DNA from: Lunularia cruciata
Taxonomy: Eukaryota; Streptophyta; Marchantiopsida; Lunulariales; Lunulariaceae
Assembly: GCA_948567375.1 (NCBI GenBank)
Contig: OX419760.1
Coordinates: forward strand, 59,330,911-59,394,910
Reading direction: 5' to 3'
DNA length: 64,000 nucleotides
Shown in pieces: positions 10,326 to 22,874 of the stretch. Each line of letters begins with the position of its first letter. Position 1 is the first letter of the stretch. The notes under the pieces were generated by a model. The model did not search any database, was not told the DNA's origin, and saw only the letters and a program-made list of their open reading frames with translations. Position numbers and translations under genes: made by a program.

Positions 10326-13300
10326 GTACTAAGTAATGAGTTCCTTTCTTGCCAGAGGAATGACAACTTTATGAGGTGCATTGAAAAAATATCTTTACTC
10401 AATCCACTACCTTCTCTATGAACATTTGCTCAAAGAATAAATCTTGATTGACAAGTCCATATGTCATCCTACTTGGTTTGAATATCTTTAAGAGGTCTAG
10501 AACAACTTCACTTTGGGCTAGATCATGATAGTTATGAACTCTCCACTATGATAGAGATTTTATAAAGATTATTTTGGGTATATGTAAGAAATATATTCAA
10601 GAGTGAAAATTTGTAAAAACATTTACAAGTAGTTATAGATTTTATGGGTTATGTTGACTCACCTTTGAACTATTAGCAGATTTTTCTTTTTCCACTCTCA
10701 TATTTTTAGATTAGTGAAAGGTTAAGAAGTTGTTAAGGCTAGAATACAAGGTTGTGCTACTTATCATTAGCCCAGAAGGTAATCATGTAGGATGATAAGA
10801 AGATGATGCAAGAAAATGACCATGGTTCATCTACATCCAAGAAACACAAGGAAGAAAACTATTGTGATTGTGACTTTTATGGTTGTGATCACATTTCATG
10901 TGATTGTGCCAATCATGTTCATCATTTTCATAGTTTGTGATTGTTGCCTCAAGATTGTGATCATCTTGATCTTCATGATTTTGACAACTTAATAGTGATG
11001 ACTACTAGGACAAAGTCTCTAACTAAAGAACTCCATCCCACATGGCCTTAGTCTAGAATATCATCAACTTGATAATCAATCAATCTTGGGGAATTCAACC
11101 AATTTGAATGCGCCACCACCTAGACAAAGAACAAAAATTGATGACTATTTGAATTGGCCAAAATGCTTGCATGCACAAACAACAATGTTACACTAAGGAT
11201 GTAACCCACCAAATTCCAAAATAGTTGGCCCAAAGCTATAGATTCAAGGCACCAACTTCTTTTTTACTTCACAAATTTACAAATCATGTGCATAATCTTT
11301 AGTAATTTTGTCAATGAGAATCATGAGTTGAGAGTTGAGAGTTGAGAGATTAGATGAGTGGATATTTGGAGTAGATTGTGATTTTTACAAAAGAGATTAT
11401 GATGGCTCTCCAACCAAGGAGAATTAAAATGGTTTTGAAGGTGATTTTAGAATCACTTGGAGTAAGCAAGTGTGCCCTCCACTGTAGGGAGTAGATTACT
11501 GAGAGAAAGAGGCTTGATTTCTTGTTGTAGAATTGGAATTTGAGTGACTTAGTAATGATGAAAAAAATTAGAGATTATTGTGACCAAGGCTAGAATCATT
11601 AAGAAGAAATGTGTTTGCATGGACTAACATACATTGATAGAAGGTGCTCAAGCTTATGGTAGAAAGTCCTCATGATGCAACGATCATAAACACCTCATGG
11701 ACTCATCTCGAGGGTAAATTAGACAATGATATCAAGGTTTTATTCAAGGAGGATAAGTCAAGCAATAGATTAGTGGACAAAGACCCAATATGAAGAGAGA
11801 TCATGACAAACATCATGAAGCTTTTAAAATCCAATTGGGCCACCTATGCCGATATGAGCCAAGAGATCTTCTTCCAACATCTTCATGAGGGAGACTAATG
11901 AAATGGGTGGAGATTTTGTGTCAATTGGTTTATGACATGTGCAAGGATATGAACATAGAGGGCAGAGTAACCCTCATGTTGTCTTTTTATAAACTTCTAT
12001 AGTGGGATGAAGTTTGTGGAGGTTAGGTGTTTGGAAGTATTCTCAACTACCCCAAAAAGTGTTCAAAGTAGGATAAGAATGCATCCCAAGGATTGAGACT
12101 GCCCCAAATATCCTGGTCCATGCTATCAAGCACTTGCACAATTATTAGTTCAAATACCATGAGCTTGGTTCTACCCTATCGCAATTGCAATAAAGACTTG
12201 CACCCAATGGTGCCTAAATCTGTGTGCAACTCTTCTTGTCCTTTTGTAGATCCAAGAATCACATGTATCAATTTCTTGAAGCTAAGTTTAGGAGCAATTC
12301 AAGACCTTTTCATCATGTTGGTTGGGAAATGGTTTAGAGCTTTCAAACAATGGTTTCTCCCCTCTCCTTTTCTTAAAAAAACCAACAACCAGTTCTCTAT
12401 CTATTATGAAATTTGTCCTTTCCTACTCAAGACAAGCCACCACTCTCATTACAATCTATTGAGTTCTTTTCCTCCTCCTTGTATGCCAAGGTGTGGGTTT
12501 GTGCAACTCTAACACTACTCCTTTGATTGGAATTATGCAAGTTGTGGGAGTTTTTATAAGCCAATTTTTTTGCAAACTTCTTGTTTGGAAAATAGAGAAC
12601 TAAATTGCACCTCCTCACTTCTTTAATTTCCTCTTAGATGGGCACTCAAGCTCTTGCAATTCCACCACTACTTGTAGCATAAAGAAATAACTGCTCAATA
12701 ATTTCTCAAGCAGTAAGGTTGGCTTTGAAAGGGTTTATCAATCCATTCAAGAAGACTACAAGTTCTCACATGAATACTCTTGATAGTGTGAGAATGGGTT
12801 TAGGAGGTAATGCACTCTCTTCTTGTTCTTTTATGGTAAAGTTTTGTGTTCCAACACCTCAAGATCCATATGTGAATTGTGTGTGGGAGTCTATGAGCTA
12901 CCCAGCATTTGTATACTTAGTGCTTAGTGCATGACTCTTGGTGCTTATGTCACCTTAGCATCTACGTGGCCTTGGTATAATTTTGGTTCTAGTAGAAGAC
13001 CACCTCCAATGCTTGGACTAATTTCCAAAAACTATTATTTCCTTAAGGGACAACTTCCAATAAAGGAGGCTGTGGTTTCTTGCTTTGGTTACTAAGGCTA
13101 ACTAAAGGTTATTAGACAAGTTTAACAACAAAAATGTGCAATTTTTTTGGTAATTACCCCAATTACTACTCATGTGGTTGCATAATTTAGGCATGCAACA
13201 AAGTTATTAATGAAGGAAGCGAGAAAGAAGTTCTCAATGGACTTCTACCATATAGGGTATTTTTGTACGCACTTGGACGTAACTCATGGAATCCAAGAAG

Positions 13301-16300
13301 GATATAATGGCCGATTGGAAGTACATTAAGTCACAGAAATTATATGTGAATATGGAGGAGGTTTACAATACCTAAGGTATTTGCAAAAGAATAAAGAGTT
13401 GTCAATCCTACCAAAGGTGCAATCAACAAAGAAACAAAAAGGTATAAGTAATCGACAAGTCCTATGACAAAGACCAAGATGAAGATGATCATAACATAAT
13501 AGAGGAAGATGTCTTGATAGTGGGAGATCATGAGGAAGGTGTTGCTAAGACATTATAACTATCTTGGTAAGAAGAGGTGAGTCAAGGAGGAAGTGATTTC
13601 TCTAGTAGCCCCTTTGCCTTATTACAAACATGTTTTTCTTTGTTATTTCTTTCTTAGAAGCTTTATTTTAATTAGTGAAGATTAGAGGTAGAAAATAGGA
13701 TTAGGTGGTTTTACTTTGGCCTAAAGAGAAAGTTAGAAGCATAGAAGGAAGAAACATGAAGAAAGACAAGTCCAAAGACATTGGACCTAAAATTATCCAT
13801 CTTGAGTGTGAGGCTTGGCAAAGGCATTTGCCTCAATCATCCTTGTAGGCAAGTGTTGGGTAAAAAGGGACCATTGGATTTGAACTTTCTTCCCAATAAA
13901 GTTTTCCATGATGCCTTTGGCCACAATCACCTTTAGCTTTAAACACTTGAAGTCATGATACCTTTAGCTTTGTACACCTTTGGTCACAAACATACTCTAC
14001 TTTTTGGCTTTTGGCTTTTGGCTTTTGGCTCAAGAGTCAATTATCTACATTGATAGCCACATGAGCAAAGTATTACCACTTGTTTCAAAGAACTGATTTT
14101 GGTAACCATTTTTAGTCATGGAGTTTTTCACATGTGGTAGCAATAACGGCTCACCTCTAATGCTTGCCAAAATTGTAGAATGGTTGAGTGTGGAGTATAA
14201 ATTCAAGGCCTTGCAAGGAAGTGAGGTTGTGGTTGTGTGGGCAACTGTAGATACTCTACTGAGATGAGTGGCTAGTACTTTGGGCGTGACGTAAGGCAAT
14301 CATTGAAGTTAGCACAAGCATTGTCAAGTAGTTTGAGAGTATGAGAATTTTTTGAGCCGAACCAAGATCACTCAAAGGTAGAACCACATTGCATAAGAGT
14401 AGAATGAAAGATTGTGCGAAGGGGTGATCAAGAGAACTCAAGTGAAGAGAGAATTTGGAGAAAAGTGCAAATTCAAAACCATAACACAACATTGGGGAAT
14501 CTAATATCACCTAAGGAGTGCAAGGTAGTGCCTAAGGTTGCCTTGAGGTTGGCTAGAGTGGAGAAATCAGCAATTATTGCTATCGCAAATACATCATCCC
14601 AAAATGGTGCAATTCATACTATGGAATCAAGAGTTCACATATGTCTTGATGGTGCATGACGTTTTGGAGGAGAAGAACCCAAATTTTACAAAAATGAGAA
14701 GCAATGTGTTTGGCTAGATGAAAGGATATTAGTAATAGATCTAAAGGGATGCAATCTCTACCTTGAGAGCAATGTACCAAGTGTGGCCCAGACTAAATGA
14801 GGAGATGCAAAAAGTTGTTGGTCTTGTTCAAGAATACAAAGACCAACAATGGTTGGAAGGTAAAAGGGTATAACAACCCATTGAGGCACATTATTGTTAC
14901 GTTGATCGTGATGTTGTTAAAGTCAACAAGGACCACATATTTCAACAATAGCCTAGCTATATTCTTTTAGTAGCTACACAAAAGACACCGCATGAATTGT
15001 GCAAAGATGTTCTAGTAGTAAGTATGAGAATTGAAAAAGAATATAAAGGTGAATGGAGGAAACACTTATCTTTCCTTACTTGTGGGACAATCCTACCTCA
15101 AGATGAAATTGTTGAAGAAGGAAGAGAAGAAGTTGTTTTCATGTCACATAAGTACCCAATGAGGTACTATAAATCACAACCCAAGTATGCCATAGAAGTA
15201 ATGTGGAGGTTTAACAAGGCATTGTTGAAGAATCAAGAAATGAGTAAGTGGGTTAAGATTCCAAATCCCATTAGCTTGAGCTCCAACAAGAGGAAGAAGA
15301 AGACATTGGTTGCACCAATGAATGTGCCAACTACAAAGTAGCACAAGCTCAACATGTAGGTAATTGAAGAATCATTAGAGGATAGTGGCTATAATGAAGA
15401 TGAGCAAGATGAGTCAGAAAGTGAAGATGAAAGATGAAGATAACCAAGGAGTAGAAGATACCCTTGACTTGGAGGTTGTACAAGAAGGAAGAGAAGGTGG
15501 CCATGCCTAAGATCAAGAGCAACCACAACCAGGGCAAGTGACATCCTTCCTTAGTTTTGAACTCTTCTAAGACGAGGAAGGAGGAGATAGAAACCAAAAT
15601 GGAGAAGTACAATCTGCCCACACAACAAGAGTAAAAAAAACCAACACAAAGATATCCCATCTTTGGGAATGGGTGAACCTTTTGTGCAAGAAGACAAAGA
15701 CATCTTATTGTGCAACTACAAAGGCACTATATGGAGACACCAGCCCTAGAGCTGGATATAGCAAGAGTCCCAACAGAAGTAGGTTTGGTGGGAAAGAAAA
15801 ACATGGACCAACCTAATGGTAAGTTGCTTAAAGACAAGAGACCTATAACAACAAGATCAGAAGAGGGTCTGCCAACAAAGAAGAAGCTTATAAGAGAGGA
15901 GAAAGGTAAGTCCACTAGTGAAACATAGGAAGACTCTATCCAAGAGCAAGTAGATGAGAGTGCAGACCATGACAAAGAAGTAGCATCTTGCTCCAAAGAA
16001 GTGGCAAAAGTAGGGAGCTCTCAATGGTTCTTGATATTGAAGAGGGGATCTAAAGAAGAGAAGATAATAAGATTGTCAACCCTAAGGGGAGTAAGCCTCC
16101 CGAGAAAAAATTGGAGGAAGATGAATAGAAAGAACCTACCCAAAGAGATCAAGGTGATGTACCAATATTGTGGTGGATCATCAATAAGTTGGAACTCACA
16201 CTACAAGTAATGGAAGACATTCTTCCCTTCTACCAAGAATTACATTTGGATGTAAAAAATTATAGGAAATTGGTAAATTTCCTACATCAAGCAATCAAAG

Positions 16301-16494
16301 AGTGCCAATTGAGAGAAGGTAGAGATCCAAAGCAAACTAGCACAAGCACACAAAGAGATATATTGAGCTCATAAAAAAATTATGCTAATGAAGGAGCATT
16401 CAACCTTCCCATGATATGCCCAATTTGAAGAGTGGCACCACAAGCATCTCTCCTACTCAAGTTATCCTCCTTTACCATTCTAAATGAGTTTAAA
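10326..16494. other. unassigned decayed repeat DNA
   Basis: No intact gene. Several frames stay partly open: 11,640-11,900; 12,060-12,510; 14,414-14,659; 14,997-15,341 (a lysine/glutamate-rich 114-codon stretch); 15,710-15,928; and 16,001-16,374. They look like pieces of one or more transposon proteins, but I recognise no domain. At 10,848-10,950 a short peptide is very rich in Cys and His. At about 14,003-14,028 there is a TTTTGGC heptamer repeat. Strand bias of the open stretches is mostly plus. Confidence 0.4.
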
Positions 16495-16936
16495 TGTACT
16501 ATAATACCAAGAGCTAGCCATATGATCTAGATGTGAAATTTGGTTTGGTAAATTTGGAATGATGTTATACATGATGGTCAAAAATAGACCAGATAGAAGT
16601 ATCACCAAAAGAATACTTCTACTAATAAGGCAAAAACCAAAATAGACTTGAAAACCTTAGAACCAATAGCTAGACATATGATTTAAAGGTGATAATTGGT
16701 TTGGTAACATCTGAAAGGATGTTACACATGATGGACTAAACAGATCAAAAAGAAGTATCACCAACAAAGGACTTTTACTAATAGAGTAGGAACTGAAATA
16801 TGCCTTAAGATGCCTTACCCTAAACCCTAAAGATCTTCTTTGTCTATATAATAAAGAGAAGGTGCTCCTTTGCGGCATTGGAGGATTGAGTGTGAAATCT
16901 GTGTTTTCTCTCTTCTCTTGTCCTCAAAGTATTACA
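16495..16936 (+). repeat. chromovirus I 5' LTR
   Basis: It starts TGTACTATAATACC and ends GTATTACA, giving TG...CA termini. A TATA-like TATATAATA lies at 16,845-16,853. Compared with the 3' LTR it lacks about 325 bp and instead has a short filler containing CCCTAAACCCTAAA (16,818-16,831), two plant telomere-type repeats. Confidence 0.85.
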
Positions 16937-16937
16937 A

Positions 16938-16949
16938 TGGTATCAGAGC
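16938..16949 (+). other. primer-binding site (initiator tRNA-Met type)
   Basis: TGGTATCAGAGC begins one base after the LTR end. It is the standard plant retrotransposon primer site complementary to the 3' end of initiator methionine tRNA. Confidence 0.9.
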
Positions 16950-17067
16950 AAGTGTTTTAGTCCAAGAGAGTGGATGATCCCTCTTGGAAGAACATGAACT
17001 ACTGAAACTCAATAATTTGAGGTAGAGAACATAGAGTAATTGCTAGACTTAGGAAGGACTTTAGAAA

Positions 17068-18600
17068 GTGGATGGGATGGATGCACCGGGAGGACAATTT
17101 CCCACACCTAGCTTTCTATTATTGAATCCATTCCACATCAAGGTTATGTATATCCAGCGTGAGCAAATGAGAGTATTGCTTATTTATCACTTTGGAGTAG
17201 AATTCATGGATAGGGTGATGAACTCACCAAACCTGGTGATTCTACCTATGGTGGTATACGACAGAGAGTGGGATTTGACAATCTACATTCTATTATGATG
17301 TTATGGATGTGAATGTCCCAAATCCTCTCCCTTTCAACACTCAAGTAGAAATTTGTTATGTAGTGAGACCAAAAGTTATGTTTAGAGATTTTGTGGTTAG
17401 GAATTTTGGTGAGGAGTATTATCAACAAGTGATAGCTTTTGAGGTCCCAATGGTAGTTCCGCTAGTTTGTGCGCCTTCCAAAGTGATCATATTGACTTTG
17501 TATTGAAGTAGACATTAGCAATTGAGTGTTGCAAGAACCATGGATCTATAATTGCAAGAGTTGGTGCAAGGAATGCAAGGGATGTTGAATGAATTTTGAG
17601 AGATTAATATGACCATGGAGACATTACAAAGTCAAGTGCAGATCCTCAAGAATGATCAAGCAATGCAAGAAGAAGAGCCATCTAAAAACCTAGTACTTGC
17701 AATTGAAGTACTTGGAGAGGCACCTGTGCCTACAAACCTTGACAATGATGAAGCCACATTGCTACTCCGGATGAAGAAGATCTACAACATCAAGCCTTAC
17801 AAGGGGCATCATACGATGAGAGTAGTGGAAAATTGAATCTCAAGAATGAATTGATATTTTTCATTATTCTCAACAAAGATCATGGAGCATGTTGCAAACG
17901 TGTTTGCATGTGGGTACTTGACCAATAAAGCCCTCACATGGTATGATGCTTGGGAACGATCCATGTTGGCAGAGAGAAGGGATGTCACGTGGACAACAAT
18001 GCAAGAAGGATTGCTGAAGAATTTCCAATCAGTGGATTTTGTGTAGATGGCCCGAATCCAACTATGGAGATATAGACAAAAGAACAACATGCAAGAGTGT
18101 GTGGATACATTTCTGGATCTACAAGTTGCAAGAACCAACATGAGTCTAGTAGAGGCTCTTGACAATCTCAAACAAGGGTTGAAGGAGCTGATTTGCCAAG
18201 AATTCATGGTGCAAAATCCTCACATGGTATTTGAAGTGATTGCTTGTGCGCAAAGAACAACAAGAACATTGGGTGGAGGTGAAGGAGTAGTTCCACTTCA
18301 ACATCATTGGGCAAAAATGCCACACGTGGGTGGAACAATACCAATGGAATTGGACAACCTTTGATTTCAAGATCAAGGAGCATGACCGCTTCAAGGAGAG
18401 CGTGGATGGGTAGAAGAACAAAGAGATGGAGTCCCACGAGGAGAAGGAATTCAAGGAGAACAAGGAGAATATGGCCACAATTGTTGTCACAATTGTTGTT
18501 ACAATTGTGGCCATATTGGGCACATATCTACCAACTATCATGCTCGTTTCCCTAAGGGCCCTCAGCCTTCATACAAGTGATCTTTGAACAACATGGAGAG
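17068..18600 (+). pseudogene. chromovirus I gag
   Basis: Open pieces spread over several frames encode a gag-like protein. The capsid core is recognisable by a GYLTNKALTWYDAWERS segment near 17,910-17,965 (the family's x-L-x-x-x-A-x-x-W pattern), followed by a frame at 18,047-18,364. A zinc knuckle of the C-x2-C-x4-H-x4-C type lies at 18,497-18,538, but its last cysteine is a tyrosine. A basic Arg-rich stretch precedes the knuckle in an overlapping frame. At least three frame breaks make it non-functional. It would have formed the virus-like particle shell and bound the RNA. Confidence 0.75.
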
Positions 18601-18719
18601 GCACACTAAAGAAGAAGAAGTGGAAATCACTTTGGAAAATGAAGATCGCCAGTAAATGTACCTCGCCTTATTGGCTCAATAAGGAAGCAAGAAGTAAGGG
18701 AAGGAAGAAGATAAATGCA

Positions 18720-19052
18720 CAAAGGTCCCAAGAGGCAACCTCACAATTGATTGTTGTGAATGGCATCCTAGAAGGCAATCAAGTGAGAGTATTAATAGAT
18801 CCAGGAGCAACAAAGAATTTCTTGTCTTGCTTTGTTGCAATAAGATTGTGAATGGGTCTAGAGAGAGATGAGAGTGAAGAAGTAGAGCTACCTAACATGC
18901 AAATAGAGAGGATTGAATCATTACCTAGATGGGTAACACTCTTTGTAGGAGAATATCAAAAAGCAATTGAGTGGCAAGTGATACAATTAGCTCATTATGA
19001 TGCAATCTTAGGCATGTCATGGATGGAGCATTACAATCCTATGGTAGATTAG
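18720..19052 (+). pseudogene. chromovirus I aspartic protease
   Basis: The frame reads ...VRVLIDPGATKNFLS with the active-site triad region DPGAT at 18,798-18,812 (family consensus D-S/T-G-A). A stop at 18,849 is followed by the C-terminal half, ending in YDAILGMSWMEHYNP, the typical G-M-x-W-L block of gypsy proteases. The split by one stop makes it a pseudogene. It would have cleaved the gag-pol polyprotein. Confidence 0.8.
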
Positions 19053-19319
19053 AGGAAGAAAGTAGTGAGAACCCACCAATGGTCAATCATTGGGGTTAAA
19101 AGAAAAATCATACAAGCAAGAACTGCCTCTGTATGTCATAGAGATGACAAATATATGTAAGACAAATAGATGTTTCATGGGTCTAATAGGAGAAGTCTAG
19201 AGTGCACAACTTGATGGAAAAATTCTTGAGAAATTGAAAGATATGGTGGATGAGTTTCAAGATGTCTTTCTTGATGATCTACCCTTAGGATAGTAGACCA
19301 TAAAATTGAGACACTCTCG

Positions 19320-19990
19320 GGGAAGACACCTCCTTGTAAGGCCCCATATCACCTATCACCTCATGAGTTGGAGGAGTGTAGGACTCAAATTGAGGAGATG
19401 CTACAAAAAGGGTTCATCCAACCTAGCATATCACTATATGGGGCTCCTATCTTGTTTGTGAAGAAGAAGGACGATACAATGCGCATGTGCATTGACTGTT
19501 GGGGTCTCAATCAACAAACAATGAAGAATAAATACCCCTTGCCTAGCATGGATGACCTGTTTGATCAACTCCATGGAGCAAGATACTTCACCAAATTGGA
19601 CTTGTGGAGTGGTTACAATCAAATCCAAATTGCAGAGGAAGATGTGTATAAAATTGCCTTTTGAACCAAGTATGGCCACTTTGAGTATCTTGTGATGCCT
19701 TTTGGCCTCACCAATGCACCTACCACTTTCATGAGTCTAATGAATGACATATTTTGTCCATACTTAGATAAGTCTATTATTGTCTTCTTGGACAACATCT
19801 TAGTATATAGTAGCACAATGGCAGAACACAAACATCATCTACAAGAAGTCCTCTAGATTCTAAGACAAAATCAATTGTATGCCAAAATCTCAAAATGTGA
19901 GTTTGGCAAGTTTGAAGTAAACTACTTGGGACATAGAGTAAGTGCAAAGTGCATTCAAGTATTGATCGGATAAAATAGAGGTCATTCAAA
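19320..19990 (+). pseudogene. chromovirus I reverse transcriptase
   Basis: The first 98 codons (19,368-19,664) are open and carry the KGFIQPS...[12 protein letters not shown] and [14 protein letters not shown] blocks of gypsy RTs. After a TGA at 19,662-19,664 the frame continues with [14 protein letters not shown] and the catalytic box at 19,785-19,796, which reads FLDN instead of FLDD. Losing the second aspartate alone would abolish polymerase activity. The thumb/connection region (YLGHRVS) follows. Confidence 0.85.
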
Positions 19991-20099
19991 AATGGAGTGC
20001 CCCAAAAGATAAGACTCAACTCAAGAGCTTCTTGGGATTGACAAGATTCTATCATAGATTTGTCAAGGACTTCTCCAAGGTTGCACAAGCCTTAATGGC

Positions 20100-20570
20100 A
20101 CTACTTGGCAAGGGGAAGAAGTGGACATGAAGAACCGCACAAGAGTTGGCCTTTCAAGAATTGAAGGCCGCCTTGCTACATGCACCAATCTTGAAGTGGT
20201 ATGACCCAAAACATCCATAAAGTTGGCTATAGATGCATTAGGTGTAGCAATAGGAGCAGTCCTACAACAAGAGTAGCATGACGGATGGCATCCAATTGCA
20301 TATTTATCTCAAAAGTTATTACCAACAAAGCACAACTACCACACCACACAATAAGAAGAGTTGACCATCATGCTTGCAACCAAGTATTGGATGCACTATC
20401 TGGGCGAGAAGGCATTTGTAGTAAAGATATACCATAAACCTTTAGTCTACCTTGAGACACAAAAGGATCTATCTCATTGCTAAATTTGATGTGCAGAGTG
20501 ACGACAACACTTCAACATGACAATCACCTATGTGGAAGGTAATAAGCAACTTGTAGATGCATTCACCCAC
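20100..20570 (+). pseudogene. chromovirus I RNase H
   Basis: The frame shows AIDALGVAIGAVLQQ and PIAYLSQKLL (about 20,230-20,320), then YVEGNKQLVDAFTHMP near 20,527-20,575, the family's final N-x-x-x-D-A-L-S-R block. Several stops interrupt it. It ends where a 101-bp tandem duplication begins. Confidence 0.75.
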
Positions 20571-20576
20571 ATGCCA

Positions 20577-20778
20577 ATGGCAAACAACTTGGTGGTAGAG
20601 TTTAAGATTAACCTTGAATTGTGGCCAGAGATTCAGGCTGCTACAAAAACTAGTCTACAAATTGTAGAAGCGCAATCATGGCAAACAACTTGGTGGTAGA
20701 GTTTAAGATTAACCCTGAATTGTGGCCAAAGATTCAGGCTACTACAAAAACTAGTCTACAAATTGTAGAAGCGCAATC
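20577..20778 (+). repeat. 101-bp tandem duplication in pol
   Basis: 20,577-20,677 and 20,678-20,778 are near-identical copies (a handful of substitutions) starting atggcaaacaacttgg. Because 101 is not a multiple of three, the duplication adds its own frameshift between RNase H and integrase. Confidence 0.92.
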
Positions 20779-20779
20779 A

Positions 20780-22180
20780 TCCAAAGGCGTCACCAACACC
20801 CAAGGACTCACCTTTCATGATGGTAGATTATGGATCCCAAATGCCCCAGAATTATGCACCACCATTCTAGCAAACTATCATGATTTGGCCATTGCAAGTC
20901 ATATTGGAGTAGACAAGACCTTGGATGCAATCCAACGCCATTACTATTGGCCCAAGATGAGCAATGATGTGATGGACTACGTGCACAACTACCTACTTTA
21001 TCAATAGAACAAAGCTTCTAATCAAGCTCTTGTAGGGTTCCTTCAACCTCTTGCCACTCCTACCCGACGTTGGGAACAAGTGAGTATGGATTTTGTTTGT
21101 GAATTACCCAAGACTACCTCAGGGTTTGACTCCATCATGGTCTGTGAGCCGGCCTGTCTCTCACTCAGGATGAACCTCTGATGGCTATTATGGTAGCGCA
21201 CCATGGACTAAGATGGCAAGGAACCCCAACTCCATCATACTCCTCCAAGGCTAACACTCCAAGACTCAAGACATTGCTCACTAGAGAACTCAATGAGAGA
21301 AAGATAGTTTCAAATGAAAGGATGATGAGTACTTCCTCACCCCTTGTTTATATACTTGTGAAATAGTTACGTACCAAAGTTACTAATTACTAGAGTAACT
21401 CAAGTTACTAGGCTAAAAGTCAAGTAAAGTCAAAAAGTAGAAAGGAATATCCATTCACATGGGCATATTCCTCTAAGCATGTGATCTTATCTTGACCCAA
21501 CCACTAAGTCAAGGATTCCTTCACATGGGCTATCCTTAGAGTATAGAAGAATCCAAAACAAAAAGGCTTGCGGGCCCAAGAGTTCTCAACTCTTTGCTCA
21601 AAGCCAAACACTTGGGAATAATACCAAGTCAACACACTAGAATCCAAAATAGTGGCACTCATGTTTTCCACTTCCTTTAAAGTAAGGTCCCCTCTATCTT
21701 AGCTATGACTAACTTTAGCTAATCATGACTAATATAGAACCATCCTTTATCTCTATATAAATAATATCTCTCAAGTACTTGTAATACCAAGCTAAATATC
21801 ACAATACCCCACACATGCACAAATGGGTGTTACAGGTCTTTGTAGATCGGCTCAACAAAATGATTCATGTATGCCCTACCACCAAGGATGTGACTGCTCC
21901 ACAACTAGCTCAATTATACTTAGATGCAGTCTTCTCTCATCATGGGTTGTCTTGAGTACTCATCACCAATAGAGGCACTCAATTCACTAGTTTGTTTTGG
22001 TGAACACTCTTTGGTTTCTTCAAAACCAAACTGGCCATATCCATAGCTTACCACCCACAAACAAATGGACAAACAGAGCGGGCTAATTGCACTATTGAAG
22101 ACATGTTACATGGCTTCACCTAAAGAAGAGCAAGAGAGGTGGGACATCCTACTCTCGTTGGTGGAATTTGCTTACACAAA
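20780..22180 (+). pseudogene. chromovirus I integrase, interrupted
   Basis: The N-terminal zinc-binding part has the YHDLAIASHIGVDKTLDAIQ and YYWPKM blocks (about 20,876-20,960), but both cysteines of its C-x2-C pair are tyrosines (YLLYQ). The catalytic core starts with VSMDFVCELPKT (about 21,081) and is cut after SIMV by a 692-bp insertion. It resumes with FVDRLNKMIHV at 21,839, a TNRGTQF block in place of S-D-R-G, and YHPQTNGQTERAN (about 22,050-22,086), which retains the catalytic glutamate. Stops are frequent. Inactive. Confidence 0.85.
21139..21838 (+). mobile_element. solo-LTR-like insertion inside integrase
   Basis: A 692-bp block (21,143-21,834) begins TGTGAGCC and ends GTGTTACA, with GGTC on both sides (21,139-21,142 and 21,835-21,838). 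Removing the block and one GGTC restores the integrase reading (SIMV followed by FVDRLNK). The TG...CA ends, the short target duplication and a TATATAAATA near 21,755 are those of an LTR. The sequence matches neither LTR family seen elsewhere in the window, so it is a third LTR family. The strand is arbitrary. Confidence 0.8.
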
Positions 22181-22677
22181 TTTAGTGAATGCATCCACCT
22201 AGGTCACTCCATTCTTTCTCATGTATGGTGAGCATCCTTTCACACCTTCTAGCTTGATGAAGATCCGTCCGGTGGCTACCAAGGTTGATGCAATCAACAC
22301 ATTTGTTTCTAGAATCCAACAAGGTGTGGAGAGTGCCAAGCACAAATTTTGAATTGCACAAAACACAAAATTGACAAAAGCAATATGCTAATGCACACCG
22401 TAGGTACATAGAGTTCAATGTTTGGGATCAGGTGTGGCTATCAACAACCAACCTCACATTAGTTGGACCTTGTAAGCTTAGACCTTGTTTTATTGGGCCT
22501 TTCTTGATTCTTTGTTGAGTTAGCATTGTGGCCTATCACCTCAAGCTACCACCACACATGAAGATCCATCTAGTGTTCCATGTTTCCCTACTACGTAAAT
22601 ATGCTCCCCGATCAGGCCAGTATCATTTCATAGAAGACATTTGACCTTGTTTGACACTCATTGATGGCACAGTAGAA

Positions 22678-22845
22678 TATGAAGCGGAGTGTATTCTCCA
22701 AAAACGCATGCATGGTACTTGCCATCCACGGGTGGACTATCTAGTACAATAGAAAGGTTACCCCCTCTATGAAGCAACCTAGGAGCCTACTGCCAATTTG
22801 ACACATGCACCGGTGTTGGTGCAAGCGTTTGAGCAACAACTACAT
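22678..22845 (+). pseudogene. chromovirus I chromodomain
   Basis: After the integrase, one frame reads AECILQKRMHG, then VDYLVQ-stop-KGYPLYEAT-stop-EPTANL. This matches the chromodomain pattern of V-E-x-I-L, Y-L-V-K-W-K-G and A-T-W-E-P-x-x-N-L; both tryptophan codons have become stops (TAG). Chromodomains of chromoviruses steer integration to modified histones. This identifies the lineage. Confidence 0.8.
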
Positions 22846-22864
22846 AACAAGGACGTTGTGTCTT

Positions 22865-22874
22865 AAAAGGAGGG
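22865..22874 (+). other. chromovirus I polypurine tract
   Basis: AAAAGGAGGG lies directly before the 3' LTR, the expected place for plus-strand priming. Confidence 0.75.
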
